Position numbers and translations under genes: made by a program | From: a virus | Direction: 5' to 3' (one strand) | DNA: 64,000 nt | IMG/VR virus record: IMGVR_UViG_3300030104_002385 | Location: 28,750 to 92,749 of that record | Notes under the pieces: generated by a model | Told to the model about the DNA's origin: nothing | The model's input: only the letters and a program-made list of their open reading frames with translations | Database searches by the model: none | Shown: positions 11,401-22,200 of the stretch, piece by piece | Layout: the number at the start of each line of letters is the position of its first letter | Position numbering within the stretch: position 1 is the first letter of the stretch

Positions 11401-14400
11401 ACTGGAGATTACTTTGGTGGTCAGTCTTACTTAGAAACTGATTATAAGAATATCAATATATTTGAGAATAGGTTTATGGCTGACTTCTTGGACTTCCGTC
11501 CAGGTGTCAAGAACTTATATACTGGAACAGGAACCGTTGCTTCACCAGCATATGTAAACTGTTCTACGTTTGACTTTAAGTCAAGAGTATTTCCAACTTC
11601 AGGTACTCCTGCTGCTACATTATTTGATATACCAAAACTCAATAGCAACTTTAAGTGTGACTTTGATTGGTATCTTGCTAGAATTGATAAACTATATTTA
11701 CTACCTAATGGTAAATTCCAAATCATTAAAGGTAAGTCTTCAGAAAATCCTTCTGAACCAGATAACCTTAATGATGGTATGCTCTTAGGAATATTAAGAC
11801 ATGCACCATATGGATTTAATCCAAATAAAGATGTATCTATAGCTAAATCTGATCATAAGAGATTTACTATGAGAGACATTGGTGCTCTAGAAAAACGTCT
11901 TGATCAGGTTGAATATTTTACATCTCTCAATATGTTGGAGACAGATACCTTCAACATTGAAGTTACTGATGCTTCTGGTAAGAACCGTTTGAAGAATGGT
12001 TTCCTTGTAGATGATTTTACAGATCATTCAAAATCAAACCTCAAATCAGAAGATTGGGGTGCATCTCTAGACTTTAGGGAAGGTGTTGCACGTCCATCTC
12101 ACTTCACAACAAACGTTTCATTGATTATTAATGAAACATTATCTCAAAATTATCAGAAGACTGGTCCTGTTGTTACCCTTCCATATACAGAAGAAGCATT
12201 AATAACACAACCATATGCATCTAGGACTGAAAACGTTAACCCATTTAACGTCTTTACATACATCGGACGTATTGATTTAACTCCAGCATCAGATGACTGG
12301 GTTGATACTAATAGATTACCTGAAGCTGTTCAAAGTATAGAAGGTGACTTTAGAGATACAACAGAAAGATTGAATACAGATCAAAATGGATTTGCTGGAA
12401 CTCAGTGGGGTTCATGGGAAACTACATGGACAGGATCGGGAACGAGAGAATCATTAGGAAGAAGAAATACAAGTAGACGTAGTGATTGGGGTGGTGGACT
12501 TGCAGTTGATGAAACTACAAGAATAACCGTACCTTCTAGACAGACAAGAGCTGGTGTTAGAACAAGAGTTGTACCCAGAATTGATAGAATTTCTCAAGGA
12601 GATACAGTTGTTTCTAGAACATCTACACCTTGGATCCGTTCCAGAAACATTGATGTTAGTGTTGTACGTATGAAGCCTAGAACTTCATTCTTCTCATTCT
12701 TTGATGGACAATCAGTTAATGACTACTTCACACCTAAGATTATTGAACTTATTAAGGATAGTACAACTGATGCTAGAACAAACTCAACACCATTTGTTGT
12801 TGGTGAAACAGTAACAGGTCTTACTAGTGGATGCAAATTGAAAGTTGCAGCTCCTGATGACTACTACAAATTCAATCCATATGATGATACTGAATTAGCA
12901 AGTTCTTATTCTTCTACTACAGCATTCTTAAATATTGATACTGTATCACTTGCTGCACAAGCAACAGGTACTTACTACGGTAACATGCAAGTTGGTGAAG
13001 TATTATTAGGTACTTCTGGTGCTAGAGCAGTAGTTAGAGATCGTAGATTTATTACTGACAGAAGAGGACAATATAGAGGAAGTTTATTCATTCCACCAGC
13101 AAATGTAGATACAAACCCACGTTGGGCAACTGGTACTAGAGTTCTTAGATTTACAACAAGTGCTACAGATTCTAGAACAGGGGGAACTGTTTCATCATCT
13201 GCACAAGCAGATTATCAAGCAACAGGTACTCTTGAAACTATTCAAGAAAATATACTTGCTGTAAGAAATGCTGATGTTGTTACTGACACTGTAACTCAAA
13301 CTGAAAGTAGAAATACAGTCAGAACAGAAACACGTCAGGTTGGTTGGTATGACCCTCTTGCACAGTCCTTTATTATTGACGAGGAAGGTGGTTCATATGT
13401 AACTTCAGTTGATGTTTACTTTAATGCTAAGGATGCTAATATTCCTATTTCCATGCAGATACGTTCTATGGAAAATGGATATCCAACTACATCAATTTTA
13501 CCATTTTCTGATACTACATTAAATCCTGATAATATTCAAATCTCTGAGACAGGTTCTATTGCTACGAAGTTTACCTTCCAAGCACCAGTTTATATACCAC
13601 AGTCTCAAGAACATTGTTTCGTTCTCTTATCAGACTCTAACTCTTATCAAGTTTGGATTTCTAGGATGGGTGAATTGGATATTACTGGAGATAGAACTAT
13701 ATCTGAACAACCTTATGCTGGTGTTCTGTTTAAATCACAGAACGCATCAACATGGACTGCTGATCAGTATGAGGACATGAAGTTTATTGTTAACAGAGCA
13801 GTCTTTAATACTAGCGTTAATTCACAATTAGTTTTAAACAATGCTTCATTAGATAGGGGTAATGGAGGACAAGTAGTTCTTCAAACAGATGCTATACAAA
13901 CATTCCAACCAGAATTGCAGTTGGTAATGAATGCTAACAACCTTCCATATACAGTTGGATCTAGACTTTATCAGAAGACTACTAATGCTGAAGGTACAGT
14001 TACTTCAGTTGGATCTAGTGGATCTGCAGTTCTCTTAACTATTAATGATATTTCAGGTACTTGGGCTGCTGGTTCTAATACTGGTGGTGTTATTTCCAAT
14101 AGAGTTGTTTCATCCAAAGCACTTGCTACTATGGTAGTAACTGGTGCATCAGGTGACTTCACGGTTGGAGAAACAATCACTGGTAACTCAGCTACTGCTC
14201 CTACTGCAGAAGTTGTTACTTGGACTGCTGGTACAAATACACTTACACTTAAGTATGTTTCTACTGACTTTACTGCATCTACTGAAACTATTACTGGTGC
14301 TCTATCCTCAAAAACTGCAACTGTGGGTTCTATAACTTATAGTGGTGATACTATCGTTGCTTCTGCAGTTGCTGATGCTTTCGTAGGAACTTCACCAACA

Positions 14401-15627
14401 TATACAAGTTCTCAAAGAAAGATTAGAGTATTCCATTCTAACCATGCTATGCATGATTTAGATAACAACGTCATTATCTCTGGTATAGAATCTGAAGTTA
14501 CACCAACATATTTAACATCTGCAATTGCTGCAGGTGATACCAGTTTACAGGTTAATGATGCTAGTGCGTTCCATAAGATTATTAATGGAGTTGCAATAAG
14601 TGCATCTAACGTTGCATACATTAAGATCAATGATGAGATTATGTCTTACAGTGCCATTAGTAATGACGGTAAAACAATTACTGTTTATGAAAGAGGTGTA
14701 TCAGGAACTGCTGTAACACAAGCAGACGAATCTATTGTCGAATGTTACAACTTAGATGGTATACCATTGACAGAACTTAATAAGACACATACAGCATTAC
14801 AGACACCAACCCTAGATTCATATGATCTAGTAACGACTTCTATTGCTATACAAGGAATTAAGTCAGGTGGATCTTCGATACTTGCTTCTCAGAATATACA
14901 GTATGAATATGTAACACCTTCTGTTCAAAAGGTTCTATTACCTAATACGGATATGACAGGTAGGGTTAATTCAATTAGTGGAACTTCTATTAATAATGGT
15001 GTTACTCTAAGTCAGAATTCATTCAGTAATAATGGTAAGTTCTATGATGTTCTGATTAATCGTAGTAATGAGTTCATAAGTCCTCAATTAATATGTTCAA
15101 ATATTAATGAATCAACAGAATTGGGTGGTGCGAAATCATTTAGATTAGATTTAAATCTAACAAGTACTGATAGCAACGTTTCACCAATTATTGATACTGA
15201 TAGAATGTCTATTATCTTGACATCTAATAGGATTAATAATCCAAGTAATGTAGATTCTGCTAAGTTACCAGTTGGTGATGAGCATGAAGCTGCTTATATA
15301 ACTAAGATTGCTGATCTAACAAATCCATCTTCATCTATCAAACTAATATTTTCGGGATACCGTCCACCAGATACACTTATTAAACCTCTATATAGAGTAT
15401 TGCCATCTGGATCAACTGACTCCATTGAGAAATATGGATTTGAGTTCTTCCCAACTAATGATGCAACTATTCCAAACACAACAGAATTGGAAGAGTATAG
15501 GGAATATGATTATGAGGTTTCTGGATTAGACTTCACACAATATCAAATTAAGGTATTGTTTGTGTCTGCTAACCAAGCATCTATCCCAAGAATAAGTGAC
15601 CTAAGAGCGATTGCACTTGCTATCTAA
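8455..15627 (+). CDS. Very large tail/baseplate structural protein (DUF4815 type)
   Basis: This 2390-residue protein begins with NLNVTPYYDDFDKSKNFYRVLF and RPGFPIQARELSTMQSI, the start of the DUF4815 family found in long virion proteins of T4-like cyanophages. Residues about 480-1000 and 1840-1960 contain repeated modules of the form G-x-FTxGETVTG-x-S-x-x-A-x-V. Residues about 2015-2090 hold a D-x-SLQV...I-x-DEIMSY...VYERG module like one in gp15. The middle, around residue 1330-1400, is rich in Arg, Ser and Thr. No membrane segments are visible. By position after gp8 it may be the functional counterpart of T4 gp9/gp10, linking baseplate and fibres, but I cannot show homology to them. Translation is coupled to the next gene (TAATG overlap). 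Confidence 0.8.
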   Translation: MAQNTNLNVTPYYDDFDKSKNFYRVLFRPGFPIQARELSTMQSIMQNQVENIGSHTFKDGAMVIPGQVGYDLNVDCIMLQESFLGADVENYRSQLTGKIITGLTSGVKAKVLYSISAAESDKSYITIYVKYIESGGAALNQDTFSNNEQLITESEITFGTTLIEVGSPFAQLLPTSAIQTGSVAYVQSGVYFIRGFFVDVPYQYILLDQYGTSPKYRIGLEILESIVTPEDDLSLNDNAAGTSNYAAPGAHRFRVTTNLIKKLLTDDADKDFIELLRLNGNKVEKIVDRSAYDELEKSLALRTFEENGDYVVKDFQISMRENLNDGFNNGVYSIGDITSGGATATESNYSVEIGPGIAYVRGYRVKTTAPTYIDLIKPRETDSAQNTNIAFELGNWSTIENLFGFPNVAGSTITNAYQTLELRDTLTASAGTAAGNLIGYARVASCEYVSNPDTTFGNTDDRYKLNLFDVQMVTTIQLNSAKTIAQGSIVVGATTGARGYLIDAVTAATHINLYQVEGTFAASEYLLLDGEQLDTITNVHTYKYSDTRQIVGKDEGTTAVEFTCDVRLEDALFLQGATFTYDATGGSEKITGLNSNFASDLRPGDRIYFSETKYVDVDFVDPTNLASSNVSTIFNYQAQTVNVTPGAGGAAPTAGTYTVMVRYRSKLNQTENADLFSALTKPYVKSISDESMVCRRTFDAQTVASSSISITLPENEQFEPITDQNYTITVLGSTNGTYPAGDQIPIDIANSGALGYTSFTSSERTTIQIDNLTNISSVKVTATISKNVTQRKTKALQKMFILKVNKTTKNLDKINYGLTYSNLYGTRIQDKDVSLGLVDSYKVHAVYESLDDSDPVIPSVTLVEPTFFAVGTVVTGRTSKARATVVDFNSSTLKLTIVYLSGAFTSGETVNGFNTAGAAISGIINDSVGSVVAGSKVITDRYIVDNGQTPFMYTCARLTRKKGFVQPIRKLKIVIDYYSHSATGDYFGGQSYLETDYKNINIFENRFMADFLDFRPGVKNLYTGTGTVASPAYVNCSTFDFKSRVFPTSGTPAATLFDIPKLNSNFKCDFDWYLARIDKLYLLPNGKFQIIKGKSSENPSEPDNLNDGMLLGILRHAPYGFNPNKDVSIAKSDHKRFTMRDIGALEKRLDQVEYFTSLNMLETDTFNIEVTDASGKNRLKNGFLVDDFTDHSKSNLKSEDWGASLDFREGVARPSHFTTNVSLIINETLSQNYQKTGPVVTLPYTEEALITQPYASRTENVNPFNVFTYIGRIDLTPASDDWVDTNRLPEAVQSIEGDFRDTTERLNTDQNGFAGTQWGSWETTWTGSGTRESLGRRNTSRRSDWGGGLAVDETTRITVPSRQTRAGVRTRVVPRIDRISQGDTVVSRTSTPWIRSRNIDVSVVRMKPRTSFFSFFDGQSVNDYFTPKIIELIKDSTTDARTNSTPFVVGETVTGLTSGCKLKVAAPDDYYKFNPYDDTELASSYSSTTAFLNIDTVSLAAQATGTYYGNMQVGEVLLGTSGARAVVRDRRFITDRRGQYRGSLFIPPANVDTNPRWATGTRVLRFTTSATDSRTGGTVSSSAQADYQATGTLETIQENILAVRNADVVTDTVTQTESRNTVRTETRQVGWYDPLAQSFIIDEEGGSYVTSVDVYFNAKDANIPISMQIRSMENGYPTTSILPFSDTTLNPDNIQISETGSIATKFTFQAPVYIPQSQEHCFVLLSDSNSYQVWISRMGELDITGDRTISEQPYAGVLFKSQNASTWTADQYEDMKFIVNRAVFNTSVNSQLVLNNASLDRGNGGQVVLQTDAIQTFQPELQLVMNANNLPYTVGSRLYQKTTNAEGTVTSVGSSGSAVLLTINDISGTWAAGSNTGGVISNRVVSSKALATMVVTGASGDFTVGETITGNSATAPTAEVVTWTAGTNTLTLKYVSTDFTASTETITGALSSKTATVGSITYSGDTIVASAVADAFVGTSPTYTSSQRKIRVFHSNHAMHDLDNNVIISGIESEVTPTYLTSAIAAGDTSLQVNDASAFHKIINGVAISASNVAYIKINDEIMSYSAISNDGKTITVYERGVSGTAVTQADESIVECYNLDGIPLTELNKTHTALQTPTLDSYDLVTTSIAIQGIKSGGSSILASQNIQYEYVTPSVQKVLLPNTDMTGRVNSISGTSINNGVTLSQNSFSNNGKFYDVLINRSNEFISPQLICSNINESTELGGAKSFRLDLNLTSTDSNVSPIIDTDRMSIILTSNRINNPSNVDSAKLPVGDEHEAAYITKIADLTNPSSSIKLIFSGYRPPDTLIKPLYRVLPSGSTDSIEKYGFEFFPTNDATIPNTTELEEYREYDYEVSGLDFTQYQIKVLFVSANQASIPRISDLRAIALAI

Positions 15628-15854
15628 TGAAACAACCAATTGAAAATCATGATGGGTGGTGGAAAGACACCACCACTGGTGCTATTCAATCTGCCGATAC
15701 TAAGGCATATGAAAAATATATGAAGATGTATAAGGCAGATCGGAATAAAGAAGAAGAATATCAGGCTTTACAAAATGATGTTTCTACGCTAAAATCTGAT
15801 ATGGGTGAGATAAAAGCCCTCTTAACCCAGTTAGCTAACAAAGAAAGGACTTAA
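15627..15854 (+). CDS. Small coiled-coil protein, unknown function
   Basis: A 75-residue charged protein whose start overlaps the stop of the preceding giant gene by one base. The N-terminal half has a W-W pair and Thr-rich stretch; residues 35-72 (EEEYQALQNDVSTLKSDMGEIKALL) show heptad spacing of hydrophobic residues and probably form a coiled coil. It sits with the fibre genes and may be a fibre or baseplate accessory. I do not recognise a family. Confidence 0.65.
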   Translation: MKQPIENHDGWWKDTTTGAIQSADTKAYEKYMKMYKADRNKEEEYQALQNDVSTLKSDMGEIKALLTQLANKERT

Positions 15855-15856
15855 TT

Positions 15857-16135
15857 ATGCCAACGACTACTGCATCAATAGATGCCCCTGCTACACCTAA
15901 TGTACCTACTACACCAGTTTCTGAAACTGGAACTCCTGTAGAAAAGGTATCTCAGGATGAGATGCTCAAGAATTTTCAAGATAGATTAAAAAATATCCTT
16001 AATGAGAATAAGCAGATTTCAGACAAACTTAAAGAAAATGAAATTATAGCACTTAAATTACAAGGTGCTATAGAAGCATTAACTTATTATAATCCACAAG
16101 AAGAAACGGTGGATAACGTTACAACTGAAGAATAA
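15857..16135 (+). CDS. Small Thr/Pro-rich coiled-coil protein, unknown function
   Basis: A 92-residue protein. Residues 1-35 are rich in Thr, Pro and Ala; residues 36-75 are a probable coiled coil (MLKNFQDRLKNILNENKQIS then KLKENE); the tail is acidic. It follows the similar 75-residue gene by two bases and is closed by a strong terminator, so the pair ends the upstream late transcript. Function unknown. Confidence 0.65.
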   Translation: MPTTTASIDAPATPNVPTTPVSETGTPVEKVSQDEMLKNFQDRLKNILNENKQISDKLKENEIIALKLQGAIEALTYYNPQEETVDNVTTEE

Positions 16136-16137
16136 TT

Positions 16138-16163
16138 AAAGGGGGATTAAGTTCCCCCTTTTT
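16138..16163 (+). terminator. Intrinsic terminator
   Basis: AAAGGGGGA (16138-16146) pairs with TCCCCCTTT (16153-16161) around a 6-base loop, and the T run continues to 16163. It stands directly after a stop codon and before a late promoter. Confidence 0.85.
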
Positions 16164-16168
16164 AATGA

Positions 16169-16176
16169 CATAAATA
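16169..16176 (+). promoter_or_regulatory. T4-type late promoter (CATAAATA)
   Basis: CATAAATA lies 6 bases after the terminator and 36 bases before the start of the 2168-residue fibre gene, so the fibre gene appears to have its own late transcript. Confidence 0.65.
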
Positions 16177-16212
16177 ACTGAGAAGCATGTTTTATAGAGT
16201 TGTTCCAATAAA

Positions 16213-19200
16213 ATGGCAAATAGAATACAGTTAAGACGAGGTGGTGCTCAGGAATGGGCAAACTCAAACCCTACATTGGCACAAGGTGAATTAGGGATAG
16301 AATTAGACACAGGCCGATTTAAACTTGGCGATGGTGTTTCAGCATGGAACTCTTTGAGATACGAGAGACCAGTTGAATCAACATCTAATACAGCAAATAC
16401 GTTAGTACAGAGAGACGCAGACGGCAATTTTTCTGCTGGTACTATAACGTCAACTCTAATTGGTAACGCTTCAACTGCTACACGTCTTGCTTCAACTAGA
16501 CAAATTCAACTCTCTGGGGATGTACAATCATCTGGTGTATTCGATGGTTCTGCAAACCTAACATTAAACTCAGCATTAGGTTTAGTATCAACACTACCTC
16601 ATTATGATGGTACTGCAACACCTACAGGTACATATACAAAACTTACTGTAGATGCAAAGGGTAGAATTACTAATGCTACAAACCCAACAACTCTTGCTGA
16701 TTACAATCTTAATGGAACCGTAGAAGGTTCATCTGCACAACCATATGATTTAGACCTTGTTGCTGTTGCAGGTCTTACTAGTACTGGTTTAATATCTAGA
16801 ACTAGTACTGGTACTATGGCAACCAGAGCAATTGCTGGTACTGCCACAAGAATTGCTATTACAGATGGTAGTGGTCTTTCTGGAAACCCAACAATTGATC
16901 TTATAACAACTGCTGTTACTGGTGCTGCTTATAACACAGCATCTCTAACATCTATTGCTGGATCACAAACTGTTAATACTACAGCATATACAGTTGATGA
17001 TTACGGTAGACTAACAGCATCAGTAGCACTTCCTATTGCAACTGCTGTAGAGGGAACAGATGCACTTGCATATGCTGCAGGTACTACATATGTTCGTGAT
17101 GATAAAATTACTAATGCATCAAAACTTTATCAAGCAATAGCAGGTATTGCTGCTGGTGCTGGTGCTCCAACTCATTCAGATGCTACTGATGCTGGATCTT
17201 GGAGATATCTTGGTGCAGTTACAACTAAACAAAAAGGATTAGCGTCATTCGCACAGGAAGATTTTGACGTATCTGCAGCAGGTCATGTCACTATTTCTGC
17301 TAATGGGGTTGATAATACTCAACTACAAAATAGACGTATCGGTTTTGCTGATGGAAATACTGTAGAGAATTTTGAATTAGATCAGGAACTCACAGCAACA
17401 TCTGGTTATAGAGGTTTTAATTATTTAAATTATATAAAGGTCAATGACACTTCAGGTAATCTTCTGTTTGGTGCTAATAACACTGGCGATAGTAGTGCTG
17501 GTGAGATCGATGTCAATGTAAGATCATACTTTAGTGATCCAGATATTACTTTGGATGGTGCTGTTGCACAAACTTTAGACAAGACTGGAGATGGTAATCT
17601 AACATTCCAGACTACACAGAACTCAACATCCGCTAGAACATTAAGTATTTTAGCAACTAATGCTGGCACTGGTGCTAGTGGTGTTGTAGTAACTGCAGAA
17701 AATACAGTTACTATCACTGCATCAGACGCTGCTGGTAAAGTTCAAATAGAAGACATATATCTTCAAGGAGATTATATCGCTTCCTCTGCTGCTACTATGA
17801 TCTTGGATCCTGGTGATGACAGAGCGACTAGTGGTAAAGTTCAGATAATGGGGGATTTACAAGTTGATGGAACGACTACGACAGTTAATTCAACCGTTAC
17901 TACGTTGGATGATCCTATTATCACTCTTGGCGGTGATACTGCTCCAGGTTCAGATGACGGTAAGGATAGAGGAGTTGAATTCAGATATTACGACACACAA
18001 GCAAGAGTTGGATTCTTTGGTTACGACGATTCGGCCGCTGATCTTGGAGGCCATTCAGGAGCGTTCTCATTCGTCTACGATGCCACAAATACCGCAGAGG
18101 TATTCGCTGGAACAGATGCAGGGATCATCGCTGGTAACTTAAAATTAACAACTAATACTAACTCAACCTCAAATACTACTGGAGATTTAGTAGTAGCAGG
18201 TGGTGTTGGTATTGGAGATGATGTTAATATTGGTGGTACTTTAGATGTTGATACTAACTTCAGAACTCATGGTACATCTAGGTTTGATGATGAAGTAGTT
18301 ATTCAAGGTGCATCTAAAGACTTCATAATGAAGAACGGAAGTGGTACTGCAAAATTTACAGCAGGATCTACAACTGGTAACCTTACTATGGCAGGTGTTC
18401 TTGCCGTCACAGGTAATGTAGATGTTAATAGTAATAAGTTTAATATAACAGCAGCATCTGGTAATACTGCTATTGCTGGTACTCTAACGGTATCAGATGA
18501 GACTATAGTTAAGGCAGACAATAAAACCTTTAAAGTTCAAACTGCTGCTGGAGTAGATAAGTTTGTTGTTGATACAGATAACGGTAATCTAGATTCTGCA
18601 GGTGGTGCAAATATTGCAGGACTTGTTTATCTTGAAAGTACAGATGAACCTGATATCTTATCTGGTGCTCCACATACAATTCAGAATGCCGACTACGGTG
18701 CATTACGAGTAGATGGTGGTGGATACTTTGATAAGAACGTTCTCTTTAATGGTGACATCTTCCTGAATGGTGACTTTAACCAGCAAGAAGACGCAACTGA
18801 GAACTACGGTTTAAGGAACTATCTATCCATCAGATACAAGATGCGAGCAGGTTCTGTTGCTGCATATACTCCAAGTTATTCAAACCATAACACTTCTAAC
18901 TTAAGAGTTTTTGGTGGTGCTGGTATTAACACAACACTACACGTTGGTGGAACTGGTGCTAGTCAAGGTTTATTTGTAGGTAAAAAGAACTCTGGAGATA
19001 CAGTTAAGTTTAGTGTTCTAGGTGCTTCAGGAGATATCACATCTGAAGGTACACTAACACAGAATGGTAATGCTGAGTTTAATGGAACTGTAGATGTCGA
19101 TGGTAACTTTGCTGTTCGTAATAGTACAACAGATAAGTTTACTGTTGCTTCTTCTACTGGTAATGCAGTTGGTGAAGGAGATCTAAACATTAAAGGTGCA

Positions 19201-22200
19201 GTTGATTTTGATACTACACTTAATGTTGATGGTGCTACAACTATCCAAGATGATCTTATCGTCAAGTCTGACAATAAGACGTTCAAGGTTCAGAATGCAT
19301 CTGCTGCAGATAAGTTTACTATTGATACTGATAATGGTAATACAGAGACACAAGGTACATTAACAGTACAAGGTCAAACAAACATCATTGACTCTCTTGT
19401 AATTAATGCAGCGAATGAAAATTTATATATTCAGAATGGTTCTGCTGTTACTAAATTCTCAGTTGATACTGATAACGGTAACACTAACATTATTGGTACT
19501 CTTACCGTTGGTGATGCTACACAGATTAATGACACCTTCGGTGTTTCTGGTGTAGTAACAGCAACAAATAACACAGAGCAAACACTTACTGGTTCATATG
19601 CTGCTGATGGTTCTGTAAGACTTTCTGGTGGTGTTGGATTAGCAAAGAACTTAGCAGTTGGTGGAGACGCAAGAGTATACGGTACTTTAGAAGTAACACA
19701 GACTGTAGATATTAATGACGCTGTTGATGTATCAGGTAATTTAGTTGTAAGTAATACACAAGAAGCAACATCTCTTGCAGATGCTTCTGTTGCTCTACAA
19801 GTTGCTGGTGGTGCAACGATTGATAAGAACACCTACATTGGTGGAAACCTTGTAGTCTATGATGCTGGTAATACTCGTGCTGCATTTACAGTAACTAACA
19901 GTTCAGGTGATGGTGAGTTCCACAATGACCTTACAATTGGAGGTAACTTAATAGTCAATGGATCAACAACTACTGTCAATAGCACGGTCACAACTCTCGA
20001 TGACCCTATTATTACTTTGGGTGGTGACACAGCACCATCGTCTAATGATGCTAAGGATCGTGGTGTTGAATTCCGTTACTATGACGGCTCTGCTAAAATT
20101 GGGTTCTTCGGATTTGATAGATCCACACAAGAATTTGCATTCCTAACAAGTGCAACTAATACTTCAGAGGTTCTAGCAGGTACAGATGGTCCATTAAGAG
20201 TTGGATCTATTAATGTAACTGGTGCTGGTACTTCAGTTGATATTGATAATAATTTAAATGTAGATGGTACAGCAACAGTTGATGGTCAAATAATTTCTCA
20301 ACTTGCTCAAGGTACTGCTCCATTTGTAATTGCATCTACAACTAAAGTTAATAACCTTAACGCAGATCTACTAGATGGCATGACAACTGCTACTGCTAAT
20401 ACAGTATCTACAGTTGTTAATAGAGATGCATCTGGAAACTTTGCTGCAGGAACAATTACTGCTGCCCTAACAGGTAATGCAGATACTTCTACTGAAGCAA
20501 CAAATGTAACTGTTAGTGCTAACAATACTGCTAATGAAACTGTATATTTAACATTCGTTGATGGTGCCACTGGCACTCAAGGAGTTGAAACTGATACAGG
20601 ACTTAATTACAATCCAAGTACAGGAATTCTAACTACTACCCAAGTAACTGGTAATGTAGTTGGAGATGTAACTGGAGATCTTACAGGTACTGCTGATGTT
20701 GCAACTACAATTACTCTTGCTGACGAATCTACTGACACTTCATGTAACGTTCTATTCGCAACAGCAGCAACTGGCAATCTTGCAGCGAAGACTGGTACTA
20801 ACCTCACGTTCAATTCCAACACTGGTATTTTAACTGCTACTGGATTTAGTGGTCCTATTACTGGTGAAGTTACAGGTAATGCTGCTACTGCTACAGTCCT
20901 CGCTACAGCGAGAAATATTGGTGGGGTATCATTCAATGGTTCTGCTGATATAACCCTTCCAGGCGTTAATTCAAGCGGTAATCAGGACACCTCTGGTAAT
21001 GCTGCTACTGCTACTGCTCTTGCAACAGCAAGAAACATTGGTGGAGTATCATTTGATGGTACTGCTGCAATTAACCTTCCAGGCGTTAATACAGCAGGTA
21101 ATCAGGACACCTCTGGAAATGCTGCAACTTCTACTCAGGCAGCAAACCTAACCAATCATAATACTGGTGGTCTATCAGAAGGAACTAACCTCTATTATAC
21201 AGAAGCAAGAGTACAAGCAAAACTAGATAATGCTTATTCTCAGTTGAAGTCTATGCTCAATAACCTTGCAACTTCAACTACATTGACTATGAATTTATCT
21301 GGAGACCCAACACCAGGTGTCGTTGTTACTCTCGGATCAATTACTGCTAATGGTATTGGTGGATTTTCGAGTGCTTCAAACGTTGCTACATCAGGTGGAA
21401 CAGGATCTTCATTAACAGTTGATACTACAGTTAACGCTGCTGGTGCTATAACTGGAATAGCATTGAATACTGCTGGTACAGACTATCTTGTATCTGATAC
21501 TTTGACAATCACTAACCCAAATCTGGGTGGTGTTTCTGCTCTTAACGTTGGTACTTTAAGTGCTGGTACTGGATATGCTACAGGAACTACTATCGCAACA
21601 ACTTCGTCTGGATCTGGTAGTGCATGTACAGTTGATATTACTGGTGTTAGTGGCACTGGTGCCATCACTGGTATATCAATCAATGCAAATGGTTCTGGTT
21701 ATGCAATCGGTGAAACACTAACAATCGCCAATGCTAATGCCACTGGTGCTAAGACCCTCGGTTCTATCGCTACTGCTGGTACAGGTTATGCTGCTGGATC
21801 TGCTATTGCTACTTCTGCTTCTGGATCTGGATCTTCTGCAACTGTTGACATTACAGTTGATGGATCTGGTGCTGTAACAGGTGTCACAATTAATGATGAT
21901 GGTACTGGATATGCAGCATCTGAAGTATTGACAATTACTAACGCTAATGCATCTGGTGTTAAAACACTCGGATCTATTAGTGTTGCTGGTACTGGATATA
22001 CTACAGCATCTGGAGTTGCTACAACTTCATCTGGTTCAGGAACTGGATTGACAGTTGATGTAACAGTATCTTCAGGTGGTCTTGCAACTCTAACAATTAA
22101 TAATGATGGTTCTGGATATGCTGCATCAGACACTATTACAGTTGTTAATGCTAACGCATCTGGAGTTAAAACTCTTGGAACTATCTCTGCTGCTGGTACT

